A stretch of 61,013 nt of DNA from an uncultured Dorea sp. (GTDB taxonomy: Bacteria; Bacillota; Clostridia; Lachnospirales; Lachnospiraceae): assembly GCA_910578455.1 (NCBI GenBank), contig CAJTQA010000015.1:1-61013 (forward strand). The letters are read 5' to 3'. Below the pieces are notes generated by a model that ran no database searches, had not been told where the DNA came from, and was given only the letters and a program-made list of their open reading frames with translations. The translations under genes and the position numbers were made by a program. Each line of letters starts with the position of its first letter. The first letter of the stretch is position 1. This document shows, in pieces, positions 1-8,461 of the stretch.

Positions 1-2
1 AA

Positions 3-155
3 AGTATCCTGGAGAGCGGAATCATTCCACTTGCCGTGGTTCAGGAAATAGGCGGTTGTGGTTCTGTGCTGGTTACTTACTTCGGCGAAATCTACAGTTT
101 TCCCCCTGTAACCACGGAGGAAAACGGAAACAATGATAGTCATCAGATGGTTTAG
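3..155 (+). CDS. C-terminal fragment of an unidentified protein, cut by the window edge
   Basis: One forward frame is open from the window edge to a TAG at 153-155 and encodes about 50 residues, including a hydrophobic run (GIIPLAVVQEIGG) and a polar Asn/Asp-rich tail. The other two forward frames also stay open for part of this stretch, so the frame choice rests on amino-acid composition only. I do not recognise the family. A weak hairpin lies just downstream of the stop. It could equally be non-coding sequence. Confidence 0.35.
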   Translation, partial: SILESGIIPLAVVQEIGGCGSVLVTYFGEIYSFPPVTTEENGNNDSHQMV

Positions 156-240
156 GTACACATCGGATAAAAATAATCCGAGTTTTAAGGTTTTAAAGTA
201 ATTGTAAATACTGTTGGAATGATGTATACTGTTTGCAACG

Positions 241-318
241 GACACCCCCTTGTTGTTTGAGTATGTTGTTTGTTGGTACTTCAATGATACATCATTCAGC
301 AGCGGGTGTCTTTATTTT
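241..318 (+). terminator. Possible terminator with a long loop
   Basis: The arms gacaccc (about 241-247) and gggtgtc (about 304-310) are complementary and the second arm is followed by tttatttt. The loop of over 50 bases is unusually long for a simple terminator, so this could instead be the 3' end of a small structured RNA. Confidence 0.3.
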
Positions 319-639
319 GTGCAATATTTGGTATTTACTCATTTATAGATAATAAGCAAAAACTACAGTCTTTTGCTCAAAATTAATGCTTATTATTTTC
401 TATGTATAGCTAAAGAATTAGCATTTTCATTTATATCTTTGTTTCAAACAGTATTTTGTAGGATTTTCATTACAAATTATACCTTATTCATCATTATTCA
501 ACAACTGCCTCACAACATATCCGGATTACTCTACAGCATATCCGGAAAATTTCCCCTGGATTTTTTCTGCATCTGCTAGAACTACTTTCAGGATCAACAG
601 AGTGACTTTTAATTCTGATTTTATTTATACAAAATCGTC

Positions 640-668
640 GGTCAGGGAGTATGCTTTCCTGACCTTTT
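640..668 (+). terminator. Rho-independent terminator ahead of rfbA
   Basis: A 7-base perfect stem, ggtcagg (640-646) with cctgacc (658-664), is followed directly by a T run. It ends just before the rfbA ribosome binding site, so transcription entering from the left probably stops here, or the hairpin acts as an attenuator in the rfbA leader. I see no convincing promoter between it and rfbA. Confidence 0.6.
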
Positions 669-705
669 ATGTTACAATGATAAAAATAGTTGAAGGAGCT
701 AATTT

Positions 706-1605
706 ATGAAGGGCATTATTCTGGCCGGCGGTTCCGGCACGCGGTTATACCCGCTTACAAGAGTTACATCTAAGCAGCTTTTGCCTGTTTATGACAAACC
801 TATGATTTACTATCCGCTTTCTACGCTGATGCTGGCGGGCATCCGGGATATCCTGATCATCTCGACGCCGGAGGATACGGCGAGATTCGAGGAGCTTTTA
901 GGAGACGGGAGGAGCTTTGGCATCCGTCTTTCCTACGCGGTTCAGCCAAGCCCGGACGGGCTTGCCCAGGCGTTTATCATCGGGGAGGAGTTTATTGGGG
1001 AGGAGCCTTGCGCGATGGTATTAGGAGACAATATTTTCTACGGCGGGTGGTTCCGGAAGAACTTGCGGGATGCCGTCCGCGATGCAAATAACGGGTTTGC
1101 CACGATCTTTGGGTACTATGTGAAAGACCCGGAGCGGTTCGGCATTGTGGAGTTTGACGGTGAGCGAAATGTCCTTTCAGTGGAGGAAAAGCCGGAAAAC
1201 CCGAAGTCTAATTACTGTATTACAGGACTGTATTTTTATGATAAACGGGTGGCTGAGATGGCAAAAAGAGTGCGGCCTTCGGCGCGGGGAGAGCTTGAGA
1301 TTACGGACTTAAACCGCCTGTATCTGGAGGACAGGAGCCTGAAGGTGCAGATACTAGGGCGCGGCTTTGCGTGGCTTGACACGGGAACGATGGACAGCCT
1401 TATGGATGCGGGGACATTTGTACAGACAGTTCAGAATCGGCAGGGCGTGGTCATCTCGGCGCCGGAAGAGATTGCGTTTCATGAGAAATGGATTACGAAG
1501 GAGGAGCTTTTGGCGTCGGCAAAGCTTTATGGGAAGTCGCCTTACGGGGAGCATTTGCAGAGGGTTGCGGACAACAGGCTTGTATATGAAGGAGGAAATT
1601 CATGA
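706..1605 (+). CDS. rfbA: Glucose-1-phosphate thymidylyltransferase
   Basis: This enzyme joins dTTP and glucose-1-phosphate to make dTDP-glucose, the first step of dTDP-deoxysugar synthesis in the cytoplasm. The 299-residue protein has the usual family length. The nucleotide-binding signature GGSGTRLYPLT is at residues 8-18, followed by KQLLPVYDKPMIYYPLSTLM. LGDNIFYG and the VEEKPENPKS segment are also typical. The start is supported by the ribosome binding site gaaggag about seven bases upstream. The stop overlaps the start of rfbB by four bases (ATGA), so the two are translationally coupled. rfbC and rfbD, which complete dTDP-rhamnose synthesis, are not in this window. Confidence 0.95.
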   Translation: MKGIILAGGSGTRLYPLTRVTSKQLLPVYDKPMIYYPLSTLMLAGIRDILIISTPEDTARFEELLGDGRSFGIRLSYAVQPSPDGLAQAFIIGEEFIGEEPCAMVLGDNIFYGGWFRKNLRDAVRDANNGFATIFGYYVKDPERFGIVEFDGERNVLSVEEKPENPKSNYCITGLYFYDKRVAEMAKRVRPSARGELEITDLNRLYLEDRSLKVQILGRGFAWLDTGTMDSLMDAGTFVQTVQNRQGVVISAPEEIAFHEKWITKEELLASAKLYGKSPYGEHLQRVADNRLVYEGGNS

Positions 1606-2621
1606 CAATTATCGTAACAGGCGGAGCCGGGTTTATCGGTTCTAATTTTATCTATCACATGTTGGAGAAATATCCGGACTACAGGATTGTATGTGCGGAC
1701 TGCTTAACCTATGCAGGGAATCTGTCCACGCTTAAGGGGGCTCTTGAGAACCTTTCCTTTCGTTTCTGCAAGATAAATATCTGTGACCGGGAGGCCGTAT
1801 ACCGGCTGTTTGAGGAGGAGCATCCGGACATGGTGGTGAATTTTGCGGCGGAATCCCATGTGGATCGTTCCATTGAGGAGCCGGAAGTTTTCCTGGACAC
1901 GAATATCAAGGGAACCGCGGTGATGATGGATGCCTGTAGAAAATACGGCATCGAAAGATTCCATCAGGTATCTACGGACGAGGTGTACGGGGATCTCCCT
2001 CTCGACAGGCCGGACTTGTTTTTTACAGAGAAGACGCCGATCCACACCAGCAGTCCTTACAGTTCTTCTAAGGCGGCGGCAGACCTTTTGGCCCTTTCTT
2101 ACCACCGCACTTACGGGCTGCCTGTGACAATCAGCCGATGCAGCAATAATTATGGACCCTACCATTTCCCGGAAAAGCTGATTCCCCTTATGATTGCCAA
2201 TGCGCTTGCGGACAAGCCTCTTCCGGTGTATGGAGAGGGCATTAATGTGCGGGACTGGCTTTATGTGGAGGATCACTGTAAGGCGATCGACCTCATTATC
2301 CACCGCGGAAAAGCGGGAGAGGTCTACAACATCGGCGGGCATAATGAGATGCGTAACATTGATATTGTGAAGATGATCTGTAAGGAGCTTGGGAAACCGG
2401 AGAGCCTGATTACCTATGTGACGGACCGGAAAGGGCATGATATGCGCTATGCCATTGATCCGGCGAAGATTCACAGAGAGCTTGGATGGCTGCCGGAGAC
2501 GAAGTTTGAGGACGGAATCAAGAAGACGATACAGTGGTATCTTGAGAACCGGGAGTGGTGGCAGGAGATTATTTCCGGGGAATACAAAGGATATTATGAA
2601 AGAATGTATAAGAACAGATAG
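1602..2621 (+). CDS. rfbB: dTDP-glucose 4,6-dehydratase
   Basis: The protein converts dTDP-glucose to dTDP-4-keto-6-deoxyglucose using bound NAD. It is a 339-residue extended short-chain dehydrogenase. The Rossmann motif GGAGFIGSNF is near residues 7-16, the Thr-Asp-Glu catalytic segment is STDEVYGDL, and the Tyr-x-x-x-Lys pair lies in SPYSSSKAA. It follows rfbA with a four-base overlap. A strong terminator 15 bases after the stop makes rfbA-rfbB a two-gene unit. The product may feed rhamnose or another deoxysugar route encoded elsewhere. Confidence 0.95.
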   Translation: MTIIVTGGAGFIGSNFIYHMLEKYPDYRIVCADCLTYAGNLSTLKGALENLSFRFCKINICDREAVYRLFEEEHPDMVVNFAAESHVDRSIEEPEVFLDTNIKGTAVMMDACRKYGIERFHQVSTDEVYGDLPLDRPDLFFTEKTPIHTSSPYSSSKAAADLLALSYHRTYGLPVTISRCSNNYGPYHFPEKLIPLMIANALADKPLPVYGEGINVRDWLYVEDHCKAIDLIIHRGKAGEVYNIGGHNEMRNIDIVKMICKELGKPESLITYVTDRKGHDMRYAIDPAKIHRELGWLPETKFEDGIKKTIQWYLENREWWQEIISGEYKGYYERMYKNR

Positions 2622-2635
2622 CAGAAATGACCATA

Positions 2636-2664
2636 GGTCCGGAGTATATCCGGGCCTGTTTTTT
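2636..2664 (+). terminator. Terminator of rfbA-rfbB
   Basis: The arms ggtccgga and tccgggcc form a G+C-rich stem with one G-T pair and a four-to-five-base loop, followed by tgtttttt. It lies 15 bases after the rfbB stop. Confidence 0.75.
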
Positions 2665-2755
2665 AGTTATGGCGGAAATGTGGAGGTCCGAATTTCGCGG
2701 ATATAAAAAATTTTCCGGATATGCTGTAAGATGTATCGGATGTGTCGTGGGGCGG

Positions 2756-2784
2756 TTGTCAAATAATACCGGATAATATATGAT
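2756..2784 (+). promoter_or_regulatory. SigA-type promoter for the secreted protein gene
   Basis: TTGTCA (2756-2761) and TATGAT (2779-2784) are separated by exactly 17 bases. Each differs from the vegetative consensus by one base. The site lies about 80 bases upstream of the ATG at 2862. No clear promoter is seen between 3758 and 3814, so it may also drive the gene cluster that follows. Confidence 0.55.
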
Positions 2785-2861
2785 GTATGAAAGCAAGGGT
2801 TTCAACTGCGGACGGTATCCCTTACAACAAAATACTTGATTAATATGAGGAGGAAAGATTA

Positions 2862-3758
2862 ATGGCAAAACTACGTGTTATACTTGCTGCTATGGTCACG
2901 GCGTAAATTCTGTTTGGTTTTTCGCTTACGGCGGATGCTGCCCAAGAAGTCCATTTTAGCATAGAAAAATCAGGAAATACGCAGGGAATGACTTTTGGAA
3001 AAAGTGAAAAGATAATTTACGTGCTGAAATCTTCAGACAGCGGAACGGTAATTCAGTTATTTATAGATAAAATATTAAAGCAGGAATATTTTGTGTGGAA
3101 ACCAGGATATGAGATTGCCCGACCCCAGCATCCAAATGGCATAACATATTATGACTCATATTTGTATGTTGTTGCCGGCGAAAACAGGATATTTTTAGTA
3201 AAACTGAATGAAGACGGAACAATGAGCAGCAGAATAACATGCAAAATGATTGATAATAATCGAAATACTCTTAATAAAGATGCCGTAGGGATTGCCAGTG
3301 TGGGAAACGGAAGTTTTATTGTGCGAACAAGAACTAGCGGGGGAAAATATAATTTTGGCTTATACAAATTTAATAAGACCGAAAAAGTGGCACGAGAAGA
3401 TCATACATTTTATACAAGCGACAAAGCAGATTCGTACGATGACGGCCAGGACATTGGATATAAAAAGGACTCAAGTGGAGATTATGTATTCTTTGTTACT
3501 TCAAAAAAGATTGAACAGTCAGACGGTACAATGACATGTTATTCCAACCGCGTCTTAAAATATAAATTGAATAAGAATGCTAGTGGAAAGTATGTTGGGC
3601 TGACATATTCTAAAACGATCAATCTTGACAGGCCGTCCTCTAGCTATGAATTATTTGAAATGCAGAGCGTTGATTTTGCCAGCTCGGGCAGAATGTATTT
3701 CGCTGGTAATGAACGGGAAAACGGAAAAAGTACTGATAAAGTCAGATACTATTATTAA
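2862..3758 (+). pseudogene. Secreted beta-propeller-like protein with a stop codon in its signal peptide
   Basis: A strong ribosome binding site (gaggaggaaag) precedes ATG at 2862. The frame reads MAKLRVILAAMVTA, then TAA at 2904-2906, then ILFGFSLTADAA and on without interruption to 3758. Ignoring the stop, this is a classic signal peptide with an AxA-type cleavage site. The open part alone begins at an ATG at 2988 with no good ribosome binding site and would lack the signal. The mature part, about 265 residues, has repeating beta-strand and turn segments (HPNGITYYDSYLYVVAGENR, NGSFIVRT) resembling an extracellular propeller. The family is not recognised. A single TTA to TAA change would explain the stop. 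The gene is visibly more A+T-rich than the cluster downstream. Confidence 0.75.
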
Positions 3759-3813
3759 CGGGATTCATGCATTATCTTTATGTATGACATTTTAGCACAA
3801 AGGAGGATTTTTT

Positions 3814-4425
3814 ATGAGCAACAAAAAAACTGCCCCCATTGCTTTGGCAGGGCTGGCTGCCCCGGCAGGAAATGCCGTCAAATCGATTCAGGCTAACGCA
3901 GGCATCCGTTTTACTTTGCTTGGCCGTCCGTTTGTAGCGGCTTTTACTAAGACGGGTTCGGGAGATACGCAGGACATTGCCTTTGTCATTATGCCGGAGC
4001 CTGGCAGCAAGTCGGAGCCTTGCACGATCCAGGAGCTGTGCGACGGGCTGAATGGCGTGGTATCCGGGGCAACGGGCGATGAGCAGGCCAATGTATTTAC
4101 AAAAGAGGATATGGACAGCCAGATTGGCAACTATACGAAGGGAGCGGATCCGGAGACGCCGGAAGATAATGCGGAGATATCCGTGCAGCTAAACCAGCTC
4201 TTTTTGTATATAAAGAAAAAAGCCGGACAGGAGCTTGATGTGCAGTATGCGCTCAGCGTGGCAATTGCCCTTGACGATTTCGGGCTTAAGTTTAAGGACG
4301 GGAAGAATCTTGTGTCTATGGATTCTGTCTGGGTCAGCATCTGGAATACGGATATTGAGAGCATCCAGAAGACGATGCAGATTGAGAGCATTGACAAACT
4401 GCTTGGCTTGACACCGGAAGAATAA
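3814..4425 (+). CDS. Unrecognised 203-residue protein, first gene of the radical SAM cluster
   Basis: The start is well supported by aaaggagg about nine bases upstream. The protein has no clear signal peptide or strong membrane segment, although its N-terminus is Ala/Gly-rich (IALAGLAAPAGNAV). The remainder is acidic, with alternating strands (IRFTLLGRPFVAAFTKTGSG, LDVQYALSVAIALDDFGLKF). Only two cysteines are present (within EPCTIQELCDG). The stop overlaps the start of the next gene by one base. Its position at the head of a cluster ending in a radical SAM/SPASM enzyme makes it a possible substrate or structural partner, but that is inference from context. Confidence 0.8.
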   Translation: MSNKKTAPIALAGLAAPAGNAVKSIQANAGIRFTLLGRPFVAAFTKTGSGDTQDIAFVIMPEPGSKSEPCTIQELCDGLNGVVSGATGDEQANVFTKEDMDSQIGNYTKGADPETPEDNAEISVQLNQLFLYIKKKAGQELDVQYALSVAIALDDFGLKFKDGKNLVSMDSVWVSIWNTDIESIQKTMQIESIDKLLGLTPEE

Positions 4426-7124
4426 TGAAAGCCGGGATTACCCTGAGACTTCATGTGGCCGGGCTGCCGGCAGAGGTTTCCGGGATTTATACAGAGGAGA
4501 GCGGGATCATCTTGGACGGCAGCCTTCGGCTTGCATCTGCCGGGAATTTGAGGGATGCCCTGGAGTTTTTGCTTGAGAAATGCGGGCATCGGCTGAGCCT
4601 TTCATTTTTGCCGCAGGTTCAGGCTGATGCGGTATGGATGACATACCGGCAGAAACAGGCTGAGACCGGCTTTGGGGTCAGGTTTCGGGATGGGAAAGGA
4701 GAGCTTGGCCTGATACAGGCTGTTATGGGAAAGAGCGGCTCCGGGGAAAACAGGGATTATTTGCGGAACGAAGGGAAAGAGGTGACGTTCCGGTTTGCTT
4801 TTTTGAGAGAGCTTGCCCTCTCGGAGATTCCGGTAGCCGGAGACTGGATGGGGAAAGGCGGCCTGGGGCCTGTGGAATTTGTCCTTTTTCCTGACGGCGG
4901 AACGGAGCTAAACCTCACGTATTCTTTCGGGGAGGAAAAAGGCAGGGTGCGTCTTTCATTTCCGGAGGAAAACGGAAAGCAGCGTCTATTGATCCCGGAG
5001 GAAAACGGGAGGAAAAACCTGGCATTCCCGGAGGGAAAAGAGAGGCTGAATCCGGCATTTTCGGAGGGGATGGCTGGGCCGTCTTCTGTTCGCTGGAAAC
5101 CGTTTAAGAAAAAATTTGGATGCGTAACACTTTTGGCGGTGGGAGGCACCCTGTCTGAGGGGTGCCTGTATGTGATGCTGCAGGCGCAGCTGCATCTCAG
5201 TGTATTGACGATTACATTAGAAGGGCTGGGAGTCCGTATTCCTTTTGGAAACCTTTGCGACACGCGTCCGGTGCTGACGGGGCTTGGTCTGGGGGTTCAG
5301 GCAGGGAGAGTAGGGATTTCCGGCCTTTTTGCAAAGGAGTTAAACAGGCCTTCTTACAGCGGCCAGCTTATAATCCAGGTGAGGACTTTAGGATTTACGC
5401 TTATGGGGGCTTATGAACAGGCTTCTTTTGTATCGGTATTTGCGGCAGGCCTTTTGAATCTGAATCTGGCGGGAACGGGGTGCGTCAAGATTCGGAAGAT
5501 AGCGGCGGGGTTCGGGTATAATCGCCGCCTTTTTGTTCCGCAGATAGATAAGCTTGGGGATTTTACGCTTATGAAGGTCATGCGGGGGGAAATCTCACCG
5601 GGGCAGGCGGCAGGGGAGATGCCGGCGGCACAGGGGCGGCACTGGCTTGCCGCGGGAATCGAGTTCGAGAGCTACGGAATCCTCCGGGGAGACGCTGCGG
5701 CCAGCGTCATATTCGGAGATACACTGCGGGCTGACCTGACGGGAAAGGCGGTTTTGGACTTGAAACTTCTGGTCCATATCGTTCTTCTGATCCAGGCATC
5801 TTTCCAGCCGGAGGCGGGGCTGATCTGCGTATCGGCGGCGGTGGGAGGGGAATCCTATCTTTTGGCAAGAGACTGCCGCGTGACAGGGGGATTTGCGTTC
5901 TATGTCTGGTACGACGGAGAGCATAAAGGGGATTTTGTCCTTACTATGGGAGGATATCACAGAGAGTATAACAAACCGGCCCACTATCCTTCGGTGCCCC
6001 AATTGGGATTAAGATGGCAGATTACGAGGGAACTCCTTCTTCAGGGAAACCTCTATTTTGCCCTCACTCCCTCCGGGCTCATGGCGGGAGGCTCCATGCA
6101 GATGCTGTTTGACGGCGGGTGCGTGCAGGCGTGGTGCACCGCGAAGGTGGACATTTTGCTTATGTGGAATCCTTTTTCATACGACTTTAACATGGAAGTG
6201 TCGCTGGGAATCCGTGTGAAGATTGGGTTTATAAAGGCAAAGCTTGAAATTGGCTGCGGGCTGCATCTGTGGGGGCCTGAGTTTTCCGGGATTGCCAGGA
6301 TTAAGCTGTGGATCATCTCTTTTGATATCAGCTTTATAAAAAATGCAGCCGACGATAAGAAAAAAATTGACTGGAAAACTTTTAAAGAAAATTATCTTAA
6401 GCAGAACGTGAATGGAGCCGGGAGCTTTTGCGGCTGCGGCGTTCAGATATACGGAGGGCTTTTGCGGGAGGAGGGGAAACCTCCGGTAAGCCAGGTGAGC
6501 GCCGGGGAATTTAAGGCTGCGGTCAGCTCGGCGGTTCCTTTTACAGGTTATCGGCTGAATGGCGGAGACAGGCGAACCCCTGAGTGCTGCCCGTCTCTTG
6601 GGATTTATCCATGCGGGGAAGAGAAGATGGAGGCGCTTTTGGTCATAGAAGTGACTTTCTTTAGCCAGAGCAGTCCGGGGGAGAGATCCTATGCGGATCT
6701 GGGGGCATTTTCCGTGAGGGAGGAAGTGTCTCAAGTGCCTTGCGCGCTCTGGGGGAACAGCTGTTATAAAAACGCCCGGGGCAAGTGGGAGAAAGAAACG
6801 ATTCCGGCGGCCGCGGGGATTTCCCTGGAGGTTAAAAATGAAGATTACCCAGAGCTTGCGGTGGCGCTCTCCAGGGAGACGAAGGCTCCCTGCGCCGGGG
6901 AGGGCATCTTTGTTCCGGCGATCAAGGGCAGGGAATATCCCCAGTCCGAGATATATGCCAGGATGTCTGAAATCCGTTCCCGGGCAGTGTGCGGGCGGAG
7001 GGAAAAGCTGCTTAAGGAGCTGGGATTTGAGGAGGAAATCAGTTTTAAGGACGGGTGGAGTTCTAAGGAGCGGCTTGAGGAATTATTCCGGGAGCCGCCT
7101 GCCATAGAGACACTAGGGGCGTAA
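4425..7124 (+). CDS. Large cytoplasmic beta-rich protein, possibly DUF6603-related
   Basis: This 899-residue protein has no signal peptide or clear hydrophobic membrane helix. Its sequence alternates glycine turns and short strands over most of its length (for example LRLHVAGLPAEVSG near the start and VSLGIRVKIGFIKAKLEIG near residue 590), which suggests a long beta-solenoid or beta-sheet fold. A segment FGYNRRLFVPQIDKLGDFTL near residue 363 resembles what I remember of DUF6603-type proteins, recalled from memory and not checked. An 11-residue repeat occupies about 176-218. The last 240 residues look like a separate domain with several cysteines. It abuts the upstream gene with a one-base overlap and is followed by a gene 23 bases later. 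Function unknown. Confidence 0.8.
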   Translation: MKAGITLRLHVAGLPAEVSGIYTEESGIILDGSLRLASAGNLRDALEFLLEKCGHRLSLSFLPQVQADAVWMTYRQKQAETGFGVRFRDGKGELGLIQAVMGKSGSGENRDYLRNEGKEVTFRFAFLRELALSEIPVAGDWMGKGGLGPVEFVLFPDGGTELNLTYSFGEEKGRVRLSFPEENGKQRLLIPEENGRKNLAFPEGKERLNPAFSEGMAGPSSVRWKPFKKKFGCVTLLAVGGTLSEGCLYVMLQAQLHLSVLTITLEGLGVRIPFGNLCDTRPVLTGLGLGVQAGRVGISGLFAKELNRPSYSGQLIIQVRTLGFTLMGAYEQASFVSVFAAGLLNLNLAGTGCVKIRKIAAGFGYNRRLFVPQIDKLGDFTLMKVMRGEISPGQAAGEMPAAQGRHWLAAGIEFESYGILRGDAAASVIFGDTLRADLTGKAVLDLKLLVHIVLLIQASFQPEAGLICVSAAVGGESYLLARDCRVTGGFAFYVWYDGEHKGDFVLTMGGYHREYNKPAHYPSVPQLGLRWQITRELLLQGNLYFALTPSGLMAGGSMQMLFDGGCVQAWCTAKVDILLMWNPFSYDFNMEVSLGIRVKIGFIKAKLEIGCGLHLWGPEFSGIARIKLWIISFDISFIKNAADDKKKIDWKTFKENYLKQNVNGAGSFCGCGVQIYGGLLREEGKPPVSQVSAGEFKAAVSSAVPFTGYRLNGGDRRTPECCPSLGIYPCGEEKMEALLVIEVTFFSQSSPGERSYADLGAFSVREEVSQVPCALWGNSCYKNARGKWEKETIPAAAGISLEVKNEDYPELAVALSRETKAPCAGEGIFVPAIKGREYPQSEIYARMSEIRSRAVCGRREKLLKELGFEEEISFKDGWSSKERLEELFREPPAIETLGA
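4950..5078 (+). repeat. 33-base in-frame tandem repeat, about four units
   Basis: Within the 899-residue protein the segments RLSFPEENGKQ, RLLIPEENGRK, NLAFPEGKERL and NPAFSEGMAG follow each other with an 11-residue period. The DNA units share cattycCGGAGGraAA-type cores. The repeat lies between two strand-rich regions and probably forms a flexible linker whose length can change by slippage. Confidence 0.7.
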
Positions 7125-7147
7125 CGTGACAGGGAGGCGGCAAAGAT

Positions 7148-7237
7148 ATGACAGACAAAGAGATGGCAGGCAAAAATATGACAAACAAAGAGGTGGCAGG
7201 CAAAGATATGACAGGCAAAGAGACGGAATCAGGGAGC
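7148..7237 (+). repeat. 30-base tandem repeat at the start of the 437-residue protein
   Basis: Residues 1-30 are three 10-residue units, MTDKEMAGKN, MTNKEVAGKD and MTGKETESGS, each beginning with ATG. The sequence just before the first ATG (gacagggaggcggcaaagat), which holds the ribosome binding site, looks like a diverged copy of the same unit. Gain or loss of a unit would keep frame but change the number of possible start codons. Confidence 0.75.
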
Positions 7238-8461
7238 CTTTATCTTACAGGACAGTGCGTTCCTGCCCTGCAGACCGGGGAATATAAGATCAGCGCCTGC
7301 GTCCGGGTGCAGTTTTCCGGGAAAACAGAAGATTCAGCGAAAGCGACAAAGCGATTTTGCGTCCGCGGGCCGCGTTTTTCCATAAAGCAGGAGCAGATTA
7401 TGAGCGTATACCCTGCTCCGGGGGAACGGTGTGCAAAGGCGGCGGTCCTTCCCCACATAGCCGTAAGCCCCTGCACTCTTCCGTTTGAGTGCAGGGTGGA
7501 AGATGCCCGGGAGGAGGAGAAAGCTCTGAAAACGCCTTTCCTGGCGCTGCTCCTTTTCCGGGAGGAGGAGATGCCGCCGCTCATTCAGGGGCATGTGGGG
7601 GATCTGTTTGAAAATACAGGGGAGTGCGGCGTGTTTTATCCGGGCTGTTCTGAGGAGGAGGCTGACCTTTCCTGCACGTTCATGGACGTTCCGGGAGAAT
7701 TGTTTGGGCGGATCGCCCCCGGAAAGGATGAGCTTTCGTACCTGGTGCACGGCAGGAAGACAGAGCCTTCCCTGAAAGCCAGGGCGCTGTCGGCGGCGCC
7801 TTCCGATGAGGTGCAGTCCGTGGTTTTCTGCAACCGCACAGTGAGGCGCGGCAGCGGGGAAGAGCCATGCAGAAACCATGTCTGCCTTGTCTCTCTTGCA
7901 GGCTGCGGCGGGATATGGGAGGGGTGCGAAAGATTCCCTTTTGTCCGGCTCGCGGTGCTGCATCACTGGGAATTTTTTGCCGTGAAGGACACCGGCCTTG
8001 AAAAGCTGCTGGAGAATGTCCATGCTAAGGGGATGTCTCTGCCTGTGCCGGAGCAGGCCGGGGGAGAGGCGAAAGCTCTTTTGCAGAACGGGTACGCCCT
8101 TTTAGAGCATGTGCTGCGTGACGGCAGTAAGACTGCGTCGTTTTACCGCGGCCCCTTTGTGCCGGGCATTTCCAGGAGGAGAGTGATGACAGGCGACAGC
8201 CCGGACGCGCTTTACCGGTATGACCCGGAGGCAGGGATGTTTGACGTTTCCTACGCCTGCGCCTGGGAGATCGGAAAGCTTGCGGTGCTGGCGAGGGAAG
8301 ATATCGCCCGCAAGATCATGCTGTCCAGGGGCGGCTGCCTCCAGAGGATGCGAAGGGAGGCTGTAAGGCGGATGCTTGCAGACGCCGGGGCAGAAAGGGA
8401 CGTCGGAAAGCAGATTTTTCGTTTTTATGAAAGTTTTTACGGAACTGATAGACAAGATTAG
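7148..8461 (+). CDS. Unrecognised 437-residue protein of the radical SAM cluster
   Basis: The protein begins with a lysine-rich 10-residue repeat (see the repeat entry), then a globular part with no signal peptide. The segment GPRFSIKQEQIMSVYPAPGE followed by AVLPHIAVSPCTLPFE resembles a motif I recall from large uncharacterised bacterial proteins encoded beside DUF6603-like genes; this is memory and not a search result. The ribosome binding site gggagg sits 9-10 bases before the first ATG. The ATGs at 7178 and 7208 are in-frame alternatives, so the true N-terminus is uncertain. The gene for the next protein probably starts inside its last codons. Confidence 0.78.
   Translation: MTDKEMAGKNMTNKEVAGKDMTGKETESGSLYLTGQCVPALQTGEYKISACVRVQFSGKTEDSAKATKRFCVRGPRFSIKQEQIMSVYPAPGERCAKAAVLPHIAVSPCTLPFECRVEDAREEEKALKTPFLALLLFREEEMPPLIQGHVGDLFENTGECGVFYPGCSEEEADLSCTFMDVPGELFGRIAPGKDELSYLVHGRKTEPSLKARALSAAPSDEVQSVVFCNRTVRRGSGEEPCRNHVCLVSLAGCGGIWEGCERFPFVRLAVLHHWEFFAVKDTGLEKLLENVHAKGMSLPVPEQAGGEAKALLQNGYALLEHVLRDGSKTASFYRGPFVPGISRRRVMTGDSPDALYRYDPEAGMFDVSYACAWEIGKLAVLAREDIARKIMLSRGGCLQRMRREAVRRMLADAGAERDVGKQIFRFYESFYGTDRQD

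Larger units (their letters stand above)
156..705. other. Long intergenic stretch with hairpins and no convincing gene
   Basis: This 550-base A+T-rich stretch separates the partial gene at the edge from rfbA. It holds three hairpins (163-181, 241-310 and 640-664), annotated separately where supportable. One short open frame inside (373-579) has a TTG start, no ribosome binding site and a composition of Phe/Ile/Leu expected of A+T-rich non-coding DNA. I see no tRNA, repeat array or recognised RNA here. Confidence 0.5.

Noticed and set aside
373..579. Short open frame of 68 residues, Phe/Ile-rich
   Set aside because: TTG start, no ribosome binding site, composition expected for A+T-rich non-coding DNA.
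1704..2474. 256-residue open frame antisense to rfbB
   Set aside because: Entirely inside a strongly conserved gene; no ribosome binding site; composition of a shadow frame.
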